Below, one piece after another: positions 19,352-27,312 of a DNA stretch of 64,000 bases (within the stretch, counting starts at the first letter, position 1; every line of letters starts with the position of its first letter). The notes beneath the pieces are model-generated. The model worked only from the letters and a program-made list of their open reading frames with translations. It was not told the origin of the DNA and did no database searches. Position numbers and translations under genes: made by a program. Source of the DNA: Photobacterium halotolerans DSM 18316 (GTDB lineage: Bacteria > Pseudomonadota > Gammaproteobacteria > Enterobacterales > Vibrionaceae); NCBI RefSeq assembly GCF_000425165.1, contig NZ_KE384320.1:220994-284993 (forward strand). The letters run 5' to 3'.

Positions 19352-20603
19352 CATTGAAGTACTGATCATTGATGACGATCAGGATGTTGCCGATGCTTAC
19401 CAGCACCTGCTGGAAGTCGCGGGCTATCAGACCCGGACAGCTACCGATCCGTTGCAGGCCCTGACCTTACTGCACAAAGAATGGCCCGGCGTGGTGATTA
19501 CCGACATGTATATGCCTGGTATGAATGGAAAAGAGGTGTTGCACCGGATTAAATCGCTGGATAACGCCCTGCCTGTGATATTAATCACCGGTCATGGTGA
19601 TATTCCAATGGCGGTGGACGCCTTGCAAAACGGGGCGGCCGACTTTCTGCAAAAACCCTTACAGCCCGCAGCGCTGATCACACTGCTGGACAAACACCTG
19701 CCGAAGCGAAAGCAGCTGATTGAACACCGTAAAAGCCTCCGGCAGACAGCCAGCGATGTGCTGCTGGGAGACAGCCCGTTGATAGTCAAACTCCGTGATC
19801 AGATTGCAGCAACGGACAACAATGATAAAGATGTCCTGATTGAAGGAGAAGCCGGAACAGGGCGCCATACCCTTGCCCGTTTGCTTCATGCCCACACGAA
19901 TATGGGCAAAGGGCCGTTCATTAAATTATGCGGCAGTAAGGTAGCGCGTACCTCCGATTTGCAACGGGCAATGCTCAACGCCCGTGAAGGCAGTCTCTGC
20001 ATTAATAATCTGCCCGCTATGCCGACCGAGGCACAACACTGGTTATGCCGTTTTCTCCTCGAGCAGGAACGCCTGGCGAAAAGGGAAGTGCGGGTATTGG
20101 CGATCATTGAAGGAACGGCTGAACAAGCGGTCGAAACAGAAACCTTGGTGCCCGAGCTGTTTTACTTTCTCAGTCAGGTACGGTTTGTCATGCCGCCATT
20201 AAGGCAACGGGCAAGCGATATTACACTGCTGTTCAGATACTTTCTGGAGGCCAGTTGCCAGAAACTGAACAAGCCCGTCCCTGTGGTCGATAAAGCCTAT
20301 ATCAATACGCTCAACCGGCACACCTGGGCAGGTAACGTGCTGGAATTACGCAACGTGGCAGAGCTATACGCGATCGGTATCGTCAAACTGACCGGACAGG
20401 AGCGAACCCAGTCGCTGGAGCAAATGAGCAGCCCGCTGGATGATCTGATTGACGACTATGAAAAGCAGGTGATTGAAGATGCCCTGTACCTTTTCGGCGG
20501 CAGAATTAATGAAGTATCCACTTACCTGCAGATCCCGCGTAAAAAGCTCTATCTGAGAATGAAAAAGCACAATCTGGATAAAGCCGATTACAAGGCGGGC
20601 TAA
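19335..20603 (+). CDS. pgtA: PgtA-like NtrC-family response regulator with degenerate AAA+ domain
   Basis: This 422-residue regulator has a receiver domain with D13-D15, D57 and K107, a central AAA+ region and a C-terminal Fis-type helix-turn-helix (GRINEVSTYLQIPRKKLYLRMKK). The Walker A loop reads GEAGTGRHT, with R177 in place of the catalytic Lys, and the sigma-54-contacting GAFTGA motif is absent. From memory, Salmonella PgtA shares this degeneration. It should therefore activate a sigma-70 promoter rather than act as an ATP-driven sigma-54 activator. It overlaps the end of pgtB by 17 nt. The pgtP transporter gene is not adjacent. Confidence 0.87.
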   Translation: MTMSDNIEVLIIDDDQDVADAYQHLLEVAGYQTRTATDPLQALTLLHKEWPGVVITDMYMPGMNGKEVLHRIKSLDNALPVILITGHGDIPMAVDALQNGAADFLQKPLQPAALITLLDKHLPKRKQLIEHRKSLRQTASDVLLGDSPLIVKLRDQIAATDNNDKDVLIEGEAGTGRHTLARLLHAHTNMGKGPFIKLCGSKVARTSDLQRAMLNAREGSLCINNLPAMPTEAQHWLCRFLLEQERLAKREVRVLAIIEGTAEQAVETETLVPELFYFLSQVRFVMPPLRQRASDITLLFRYFLEASCQKLNKPVPVVDKAYINTLNRHTWAGNVLELRNVAELYAIGIVKLTGQERTQSLEQMSSPLDDLIDDYEKQVIEDALYLFGGRINEVSTYLQIPRKKLYLRMKKHNLDKADYKAG

Positions 20604-20626
20604 AATACCCCGGCGCTGAAACAACA

Positions 20627-20650
20627 AAGGCCGGAGCGTGCTCCGGCCTT
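20627..20650. terminator. Bidirectional terminator between pgtA and porin gene
   Basis: An 11-bp perfect inverted repeat AAGGCCGGAGC/GCTCCGGCCTT with a 2-nt spacer lies between convergent genes. Confidence 0.8.
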
Positions 20651-20674
20651 GCATTGTCACTTGTTGCGAGCTGC

Positions 20675-21715
20675 TTAGAACTCGTAACGAATACCCAGTT
20701 GGTAGAAGTCTTCGTCGGCATCGCCGCCGAATCCGCCTAGAACGCCGTTTGTACCGTCACGGAAGACATAGCTGGTGAACAGAGAAGAACGGCTGGTCAG
20801 GTGATACTGAGCTTCCAGCGTGGTGTCTTTCAGCTCTAACTCGTCACCGTCGGTGTTTTCCAGGTTGCGGTAACCTGCACGCAGTGTCCAGTCGGTGTTC
20901 AGATCATAGATGGCAACCACTTCCCACACTTCATCTTTACTCTTGCTGGGAGCGCCGGCATCCACTTCGTCCTCAGAGTATTGTGCGCCTAAAGTGAAAG
21001 CGTTGATGCTATAGGTCGCACCCACACCCCAGAAATTATATTCGTTGCCGTCTTTATCTTCGCTGTACTGATACGCCAGTACAGGCGCCAGGCGTCCGCC
21101 CTGACCCAGATCCAGCGTATAGCGCAGTGCGGCATTCATACCGTTATCCAGTGAATTACCGAACGCGTTTTTATCGTTGTTACCAAAGATATAGCCAAGA
21201 GAGAAGTCTAAGCCATTGATACTGTTCTGATATTGCAGCGTCGCATCCTGACGGAACACCTGGACGGCAGTACCATCAACCAGCTCTGCCTGACGGGCTG
21301 CAGCGATGTCAGACAAGGCAAACACGTCAACGATGTCGGTAAACATGATCAGACCGGAAGCCACACGGCCGCCCGTTACTTTACCCATTTCTTTACCGTC
21401 GATACCGGCCCAGACATAACGAGGGGACAGGCTGTCATCGCCAGAGTTTTCAGCTTCTGCGGCATTGACCTGGTACTCGGCCCAGCCAATCACGGAAAAC
21501 TGATCATTGATTGGCTGAGAGCCACCCAGGCCAAGACGCGCATCAAATTCACCGTTGGTGTCGCCATCATCAGTTGCTTTGTCTGTAATGTTGTAGCCAA
21601 GACGGCCGTAAAGGTTCACTTCACTGCCATCTTCGCCTTGATAGATATTCGCCGCGTAGCTTGCGCCACTGGCAAACACGCTGGAGATAATTGCCGCTGC
21701 TAGTGTTTTTTTCAT
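20675..21715 (-). CDS. General outer-membrane porin (OmpU/OmpH-type)
   Basis: This 346-residue protein has a signal peptide of about 21 residues (MKKTLAAAIISSVFASGASYA). A beta-strand-rich mature part follows, with NLYGRLGYN near the start, aspartate-rich loops and the terminal aromatic motif GIRYEF. The highly acidic loops are typical of marine porins. It forms trimeric diffusion channels in the outer membrane. The start is preceded by AAGGAAACAAAG. Its position beside pgtABC may be incidental; whether it admits phosphoglycerates cannot be judged. Confidence 0.93.
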   Translation of the reverse strand: MKKTLAAAIISSVFASGASYAANIYQGEDGSEVNLYGRLGYNITDKATDDGDTNGEFDARLGLGGSQPINDQFSVIGWAEYQVNAAEAENSGDDSLSPRYVWAGIDGKEMGKVTGGRVASGLIMFTDIVDVFALSDIAAARQAELVDGTAVQVFRQDATLQYQNSINGLDFSLGYIFGNNDKNAFGNSLDNGMNAALRYTLDLGQGGRLAPVLAYQYSEDKDGNEYNFWGVGATYSINAFTLGAQYSEDEVDAGAPSKSKDEVWEVVAIYDLNTDWTLRAGYRNLENTDGDELELKDTTLEAQYHLTSRSSLFTSYVFRDGTNGVLGGFGGDADEDFYQLGIRYEF

Positions 21716-22098
21716 CTTTGTTTCCTTGAGTATGTGTTCTGAGTGGCCACAACGCTGATGGCACTCATAAGCGCAAAAAGCAAGCTAGGTTGCTCCGCCA
21801 GAAACAGCAAAAAGGCAGTCAAAGCCTGTTGCCGGCGTCATAAAAATTTCACAACCCAATCCAAGCATAGAGCAGAGGTTCACTTTATGCGCAACCAGAG
21901 TATCCTTTCTCCCTGAATAAGCCCTTAATAAAACTGTGTATATGGGTTATTGATTAATTAGGATATTTTTCTGCGAGAAAGATCACCTTTTCTCTTTAAC
22001 TATTGGGCTTATTACCAGGATCGCCGGATCTTTCCCTGCGCTTCTATGCCATACCCAAACAGGTTACAATCCTTTGTTTTCAGCGTTGGTGCTTTCTT
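21716..22098. other. Intergenic region between the divergent porin and rlmA genes
   Basis: No gene is seen in this 383-bp AT-rich region. It must carry promoters in both directions. An open frame continues 32 codons upstream of rlmA but shows no family similarity. Confidence 0.4.
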
Positions 22099-22944
22099 AT
22101 GTCCTATCAATGTCCTTTATGCCATCAGCCTCTTCAGCAACAGCAATGGCGCTGCCAAAATAACCATCAGTTTGATCAGGCTAAGGAAGGATATGTGAAC
22201 TTAATGCCTGTTCATCATAAAAGCTCAAAAAATCCTGGTGATAACAAAGAGATGATGCAGGCAAGAAGGCAATTTCTTGAAGCCGGCCACTATCAGTTGA
22301 TGAGAGAAAACACAGTTAAACTTCTGGCTGCGCATCTCCCGGAGAACAGCCAGAAAATACTGGATATCGGGTGTGGTGAAGGCTATTACACCTCATCCTT
22401 TACGACTCTGAGCGCCAGCCACCCTCAGCTGGAAGTGCACGGACTGGACATTTCCAAAGTGGCCGTTCGTTATGCCGCCAAACGCTATCCGGATTGTCAC
22501 TTCTGCGTGGCATCCAGTCACAGACTGCCGTTCGCCGACCAGAGTCTGGATGCCATGGTGCGCATTTATGCGCCATGCAAAGCAGAAGAAATTGTCCGTA
22601 CGCTGAAACCCGGTGCGATTTTATTAACAGTGACACCCGCTCCGCGGCACTTGTATCAACTGAAAGCGCTCATTTATGACGATGTCAGGCTTCATGATAC
22701 TCAGCCTGAAAGTCTGCCGGGTATGTCCTTGGTACAGGAAGAACAGCTGCATTACACCATGAGCTTAAGTGGCAGCGAAGCGACGGCACTGATGCAGATG
22801 ACCCCCTTTGCGTGGAAGACCAGTGAGACGGTCTGGCAGCATCTGGCGCAGCAACAGGCATTCAGCTGCGAGGCCGATTTCACCCTGCGTGTTTACCAGC
22901 AATCCGCCGCGGAGAATGATTCAGAGCCGGATAGTTGCAACTAA
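22099..22944 (+). CDS. rlmA: 23S rRNA (guanine-N1) methyltransferase RlmA
   Basis: This 281-residue SAM-dependent enzyme methylates G745 of 23S rRNA (E. coli numbering). The N-terminal zinc site is C5-PL-C8, C19 and H23. The segment KEGYVNLMPVHHKSS is characteristic of the family, and SAM motif I is ILDIGCGEGYYT. The ATG at 22099 gives an N-terminus (MSYQCPLCHQ) that begins directly at the zinc motif. The ribosome binding site is weak (TTGGTG). It is slightly longer than the E. coli protein (269). Confidence 0.93.
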   Translation: MSYQCPLCHQPLQQQQWRCQNNHQFDQAKEGYVNLMPVHHKSSKNPGDNKEMMQARRQFLEAGHYQLMRENTVKLLAAHLPENSQKILDIGCGEGYYTSSFTTLSASHPQLEVHGLDISKVAVRYAAKRYPDCHFCVASSHRLPFADQSLDAMVRIYAPCKAEEIVRTLKPGAILLTVTPAPRHLYQLKALIYDDVRLHDTQPESLPGMSLVQEEQLHYTMSLSGSEATALMQMTPFAWKTSETVWQHLAQQQAFSCEADFTLRVYQQSAAENDSEPDSCN

Positions 22945-22952
22945 TTCTCATT
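22934..22952 (-). promoter_or_regulatory. Candidate Fur box upstream of the chaN-type gene
   Basis: Read on the minus strand, AATGAGAATTAGTTGCAAC matches the Vibrio Fur motif AATGANAATNATTNTCATT at 12 of 16 defined positions. It overlaps the end of rlmA and lies just upstream of the -35 element at 22957. Confidence 0.45.
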
Positions 22953-22956
22953 TCTA

Positions 22957-22985
22957 TTGAGTCTGTTGCCAGTCTTCATTATCAT
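22957..22985 (+). promoter_or_regulatory. Sigma-70 promoter for the ChaN-family lipoprotein gene
   Basis: A -35 TTGAGT (4/6) and a -10 TATCAT (5/6) are separated by exactly 17 bp. The gene start is about 80 bp downstream of the predicted transcript start. Confidence 0.55.
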
Positions 22986-23072
22986 ACGGCCCATGACATA
23001 ACCCCCTGAAGCTATCATACTGATTCTTAATACAAGCTCAGTAAAACATGCTTCAGACAAAGGATGATACAC

Positions 23073-24029
23073 ATGAAGACTGGCTACGCTATGGTATTCG
23101 CCGCCCTGCTGAGTGGCTGCGCCACACAGCCAACGTCAGGCACGACAGCTGCTGCAGCTCCCCCAACCTTATACGATTACACCATTCGTTCTCCGTCCGG
23201 GGCTGAACTGACAGAACAAGCCCTGGCGAATACGCTGTCCGATGCGGATATCGTACTGGTAGGAGAATGGCACAGTCATCCGGGCACTCACCTGCTGCAA
23301 GCCCGGCTGCTGGCGGCACTGTATGCCAATAACCCCAGACTGGCTTTGTCGATGGAGCAGTTTACCCGCGACAAACAGCAGGTCGTCGACCAGTTTCTTC
23401 ACGGTGAGATCGGTGAGCAGGTATTGATTAAGCAGGGCAACGCCTGGCCGAATTATGAATCCGATTACCGGCCCCTTGTTGACTTTGCGCGCCAGCAGCA
23501 ACTTGATGTGATCGCCGCCAATGCGCCGAAATCTATCGTTCGCTGTGTCGGCCGTTACGGGGCCGATTACCTGAATCGGCTTCCTGCCGCCGAGCGCAAG
23601 TGGGTAGCCCAGTCACTTACGCTGAAAAATGACAGGTACAAAGAAAAATTCACTGAATCTATGCATCATGGTGATCCTGCCCAGTCTGAACGGCAATTTG
23701 CCGCCCAGACCAGCTGGGACGACACCATGGCCGAAAGCATGGTTAACTACCTGCGAGCCCATCCCGGTCACCAGATCATGCACGTCGCCGGGCGCTTTCA
23801 CACCGCAGAAGGACTGGGGACAGCATCCCGTATCTTGTCGCGTAACCCGGCATTGAAAGTGGTGATGGTCACCCCGGTCACCGCCGACAACCCTGTCGCC
23901 GCCGATGCACCGGATTTTCAGGTTGAAGTCATGCCTCTGCCACCCCGTTATATTCAGCAAGCCAACATGAAAGCGGCTTTTGCTCATATCGGCAAGCGCA
24001 ACGATACACTTCAATGTATTGGTGAATAA
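23073..24029 (+). CDS. ChaN-family (DUF399) lipoprotein, putative haem-binding
   Basis: This 318-residue lipoprotein has a lipobox L-S-G-C with Cys16 as the lipidation site. The core motif ADIVLVGEWHSHPGTHLLQ near residue 60 and HQIMHVAGRFHT towards the C-terminus carry the conserved Glu and His residues of the ChaN family. Family members bind haem in Campylobacter and are iron-regulated; the candidate Fur box upstream fits that. The start is the ATG at 23073, preceded by AAAGGA. Confidence 0.85.
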   Translation: MKTGYAMVFAALLSGCATQPTSGTTAAAAPPTLYDYTIRSPSGAELTEQALANTLSDADIVLVGEWHSHPGTHLLQARLLAALYANNPRLALSMEQFTRDKQQVVDQFLHGEIGEQVLIKQGNAWPNYESDYRPLVDFARQQQLDVIAANAPKSIVRCVGRYGADYLNRLPAAERKWVAQSLTLKNDRYKEKFTESMHHGDPAQSERQFAAQTSWDDTMAESMVNYLRAHPGHQIMHVAGRFHTAEGLGTASRILSRNPALKVVMVTPVTADNPVAADAPDFQVEVMPLPPRYIQQANMKAAFAHIGKRNDTLQCIGE

Positions 24030-24043
24030 CACCTTTTCCTGTC

Positions 24044-24068
24044 AAGGCAGTCTGCGCTGACTGCCTTT
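24044..24068 (+). terminator. Terminator after the ChaN-family gene
   Basis: A 9-bp stem AAGGCAGTC/GACTGCCTT with a 6-nt loop is followed by a short T-rich stretch. Confidence 0.7.
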
Positions 24069-24070
24069 GT

Positions 24071-24110
24071 CCTGCTTGTCCTTAACAGGTCCTGCTTGTC
24101 CTTAACAGGT
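24071..24110 (+). repeat. Perfect 20-bp tandem duplication
   Basis: CCTGCTTGTCCTTAACAGGT occurs twice in immediate succession (24071-24090 and 24091-24110). Each unit also contains a small inverted repeat, CCTG...CAGG. Confidence 0.95.
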
Positions 24111-24466
24111 TCAGCTCCCTCCCCCACCAGAGAATTGTTCATAATTCATCCAACAGCACAGCCGAATTCGCTCCTGCTGAGTCATAGCTCATCATGCTCA
24201 CAAAAATACCAATAAAAAAGATGACTCTGATTTTACTCTCAATTGTACAGTTTTCAACCTGAACAACACAGGAAACGCAACGTAATGTTTCAATGAAATG
24301 GTGATTTACAGGCACTTCACCCCTTCCAATGTTACAGTGTTGTTAATTTTTGGATGTTCTTTCTTTTCTCATTGCGCTAAAACATTATGCCAATGATGGG
24401 TGTTCCTGATGGCACACAGTTCGCCAGCCCATCTCTGTCATCACACCAGTACAAGGATTGCATACT
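24111..24466. other. Intergenic region before the TrpX-type operon
   Basis: No gene is seen. The promoter of the ABC operon must lie here, but no confident -35/-10 pair or riboswitch fold was recognised. Confidence 0.4.
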
Positions 24467-25435
24467 ATGAAGGGAAACAAATTGCTTTCGGCAGCCTGCA
24501 TTGCTGCGGCGTTAGCCCTAACGGCGACACCAGCCTTAGCCGAAATGGCCAAAGTTGCGGTGTCTCAGATCGTTGAACACCCGGCGCTGGACGCCACTCG
24601 CCAGGGCCTGCTTGATGGCCTGAAAGCGAAAGGCTATGAAGAAGGCAAGAATCTGGAATTCTCCTATCAGACCGCTCAGGGTAACCCTGCGATTGCAGTG
24701 CAAATCGCCAAACAGTTTGTCGGTGAACAACCGGATGTCCTGGTGGGCATCGCGACGCCAACCGCACAGGCACTGGCTGCAGCCACCCGTTCTATTCCCG
24801 TCGTTTTTACTGCAGTCACCGATCCTGTTGGTGCCAAACTGGTGCGTAATGTTGATCAACCCGAGCGCAACGTCACCGGCCTGTCGGATTTATCCCCTGT
24901 CGCACAGCACGTCGCACTGGTGAAAGAAATTCTGCCTGATGCCAAACGTATTGGTGTCGTTTACAACCCGGGCGAAGCCAATGCCGTCGCACTGGTTGAT
25001 TTACTGCGCAAAGCCGCCAGAGAACAAGGCATGGAAGTGGTAGAAGGGACGGCCCTGAAGAGTGCTGATGTGCAGTCAGCAGCACAAATCGTCGCCTCAA
25101 AAGCAGACGCGCTCTACGCCCCCACAGATAACACAGTGGCCAGTGCCGTTGAAGGCTTAGTCAATGCTGGTAACCAGGCGGGTATTCCTGTCATCGGCGC
25201 CTCTACGACCTACATTGAAAGTGGTGCGCTGGCCGCACTGGGCTTTGACTATTATCAGGTTGGCGTGCAGACCGCTGACTATGTGGATGCGCTGCTCAAA
25301 GGCAAGAAAGTCTCTGAACTGCCGGTCAAAGTTGCGTTAGGTTCAGATCTGGCTCTGAACCAGAAAGTTGCCACCAAACTGAACATCACCTTCCCTCAGG
25401 CTCTGGTTGATCGCGCGACCTCAATCGCCAAGTAA
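24467..25435 (+). CDS. ABC transporter substrate-binding protein (TrpX/DUF534 family)
   Basis: This 322-residue periplasmic protein has a signal peptide of about 25 residues (MKGNKLLSAACIAAALALTATPALA). The type I periplasmic binding fold shows QIVEHPALDATRQGLLDGL, VGIATPTAQALAA and VFTAVTDPVGAKLV, all typical of the family that includes streptococcal TrpX. The ligand is probably an aromatic amino acid or related compound, but sequence alone cannot decide. The ATG at 24467 is preceded by AAGGA. It is the first of three genes: binding protein, permease, ATPase. Confidence 0.87.
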   Translation: MKGNKLLSAACIAAALALTATPALAEMAKVAVSQIVEHPALDATRQGLLDGLKAKGYEEGKNLEFSYQTAQGNPAIAVQIAKQFVGEQPDVLVGIATPTAQALAAATRSIPVVFTAVTDPVGAKLVRNVDQPERNVTGLSDLSPVAQHVALVKEILPDAKRIGVVYNPGEANAVALVDLLRKAAREQGMEVVEGTALKSADVQSAAQIVASKADALYAPTDNTVASAVEGLVNAGNQAGIPVIGASTTYIESGALAALGFDYYQVGVQTADYVDALLKGKKVSELPVKVALGSDLALNQKVATKLNITFPQALVDRATSIAK

Positions 25436-25451
25436 CCTTACCTCTCTATCG

Positions 25452-25475
25452 GGCACCGGCGTTCCGGCCGGTGCC
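25452..25475 (+). other. Intercistronic hairpin after the binding-protein gene
   Basis: A 9-bp stem GGCACCGGC/GCCGGTGCC with a 6-nt loop lies in the 62-bp gap between the binding-protein and permease genes. There is no T tract, so it probably stabilises the binding-protein mRNA end. Confidence 0.65.
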
Positions 25476-25497
25476 AGCAAGGAATAAGGAGTTGTAG

Positions 25498-26424
25498 ATG
25501 TCTTTCTTTGCTTTGATCGGTACCTTAGAAATCGGCTTGGTTTACGGCTTGGTTGCTCTGGGGGTTTACCTGACGTTTCGGGTGCTGGATTTTCCTGATC
25601 TGTCTGTCGATGGCAGTTTTCCAATGGGGGCCGCCGTTGCAGCAACAGCCATAGTAGCTGGTGTGAATCCATGGCTGGCAACCATGCTGGCGATTCTGGC
25701 CGGTGGTATGTGTGGCCTGGTGACAGCTTTTCTGGCAGTACGTTGCGGTATTTTGCACTTACTGGCCAGTATTCTGACCATGATTGCGGCTTTTTCTATC
25801 AATATCCGCATTATGGGCCGGCCAAACCTGGCCTTGCTGGGTGACGATACTATCCTGACCCCATTCGAAAATATTGCCTTCGAAAGCGGCCTGGATGCGG
25901 GTCTGGTGCGTCTGGCTGTCATTCTGGCTCTAGTGATATTCAGCGGCTGGTTCGTGACCCGACTGCTGGCCAGTGACTTCGGCCTCGGCCTGCGCGCTAC
26001 CGGCGTAAACAGCCGTATGGTGAGCGCACAAGGCGGCAGTACAGCACTGTATACCTATTTTGGCCTGGCGCTGTCGAATGCCTTTGTCGGCTTCTCCGGC
26101 GCTCTGTTCGCGCAAACCAATAACTTTGCCGATGTCACCTCGGGTGTGGGCACTATCGTGGTGGGTCTGGCTGCCGTTATTCTGGGTCAGACACTGATCC
26201 CGGGCCGCAAGATCTGGGTGGCCGTTGTGGCTGTGATTCTTGGTTCAGTGCTTTACCGGCTGGCCGTTGCGTTTGCCCTGAGCAGCGGCATGTTTGGTCT
26301 GCAGGCTTCGGATCTGAATCTGATCACTGCGGTACTGGTGGCCCTTGCCCTGATTGCGCCTAAGATGAAACGCAATTTTCAGCGAAAAAAGAAGCAAACC
26401 GTCGCAGCAAAGAAGCTCGCGTAA
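25498..26424 (+). CDS. ABC transporter permease (TrpY-like)
   Basis: This 308-residue permease is related to branched-chain amino acid permeases, with about eight hydrophobic segments. The N-terminal GLVYGLVALGVYLTFRVLDFPDLSVDGSFPMGAA is a hallmark of the family paired with TrpX-type binding proteins. The C-terminus is strongly basic (KRNFQRKKKQTVAAKKLA). It is preceded by AAGGAG. It presumably forms a homodimeric channel with the ATPase encoded 25 bp downstream. Confidence 0.9.
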   Translation: MSFFALIGTLEIGLVYGLVALGVYLTFRVLDFPDLSVDGSFPMGAAVAATAIVAGVNPWLATMLAILAGGMCGLVTAFLAVRCGILHLLASILTMIAAFSINIRIMGRPNLALLGDDTILTPFENIAFESGLDAGLVRLAVILALVIFSGWFVTRLLASDFGLGLRATGVNSRMVSAQGGSTALYTYFGLALSNAFVGFSGALFAQTNNFADVTSGVGTIVVGLAAVILGQTLIPGRKIWVAVVAVILGSVLYRLAVAFALSSGMFGLQASDLNLITAVLVALALIAPKMKRNFQRKKKQTVAAKKLA

Positions 26425-26448
26425 GCCGGAAAAGAAGGTAGTAACACT

Positions 26449-27243
26449 ATGATTGAACTCAGTAATATCCGCGTTACCTTCAATGAAGGCACCATTTTGG
26501 AAAATCAGGCCCTGCGCGGGGTTAACCTGACAGTGCCGGAGCGCCAGTTTGTCACTGTTATCGGCTCAAACGGTGCCGGTAAATCAACCCTGCTCGGTGC
26601 CGTCAGCGGTGAAACGCCTATGTCTGACGGCAAGGTGGTCATTAATGGTGTCGACGTGACCAGCAAAGCCGTGCACGAACGGGCGCAATATGCTGCCCGG
26701 GTGTTTCAGGATCCGCTGGCCGGCACCTGTGCTTCGCTCACCATTGAAGAGAACATGGCGTTAGCCGTCCAGCGTGGCAGCCGCCGCACCTGGAAGCTGG
26801 CATTATCTTCCCAGCGCCGTAAGCTGTTTCAGGAACGCATCAGCATTCTGGGACTGGGACTGGAAGATCGGCTGAGCGACAGCATTGGTTTGCTGTCCGG
26901 CGGCCAGCGTCAGGCTGTCAGTCTGGTCATGGCAACGCTGGCAGACAGTAAACTCTTGCTGCTGGACGAGCATACCGCCGCGCTCGATCCGCGTATGGCC
27001 GCTTTCGTGCTGGAGCTGACCAAACGGGTGGTCGAAGAATTCGACCTGACCGTCCTGATGGTCACCCACTCAATGAAAGATGCGCTGGCATACGGCGATC
27101 GTACCGTGATGCTGCACCAGGGCAATATCGTGCTGGATGTAGCTGGTCAGGAACGTGCCGACATGGACGTGAAACACCTGCTCGACATGTTCAGTAAAGT
27201 ACGTGGTGAAGAGCTGGCCGATGACAGTCTGCTGCTGAACTGA
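26449..27243 (+). CDS. ABC transporter ATP-binding protein (TrpZ-like)
   Basis: This 264-residue ATPase has Walker A GSNGAGKST, signature LSGGQRQA, Walker B LLLLDEHTAALD and H-loop VTHSM. The His after Asp-Glu in Walker B (DEHTAALD) is normal for this subfamily. It energises the importer formed with the two upstream genes. It is preceded by AAGAAGG and closed by a strong terminator. Confidence 0.92.
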   Translation: MIELSNIRVTFNEGTILENQALRGVNLTVPERQFVTVIGSNGAGKSTLLGAVSGETPMSDGKVVINGVDVTSKAVHERAQYAARVFQDPLAGTCASLTIEENMALAVQRGSRRTWKLALSSQRRKLFQERISILGLGLEDRLSDSIGLLSGGQRQAVSLVMATLADSKLLLLDEHTAALDPRMAAFVLELTKRVVEEFDLTVLMVTHSMKDALAYGDRTVMLHQGNIVLDVAGQERADMDVKHLLDMFSKVRGEELADDSLLLN

Positions 27244-27274
27244 TCCCGATACCTAATTTTCAATGAGACCTGCA

Positions 27275-27300
27275 AAAGGCGGAGCATCCCGCCTTTTTTA
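27275..27300 (+). terminator. Terminator of the TrpXYZ-type operon
   Basis: An 8-bp stem AAAGGCGG/CCGCCTTT with a 6-nt loop is followed by further T residues. Confidence 0.88.
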
Positions 27301-27312
27301 TTACTCTCTTTT

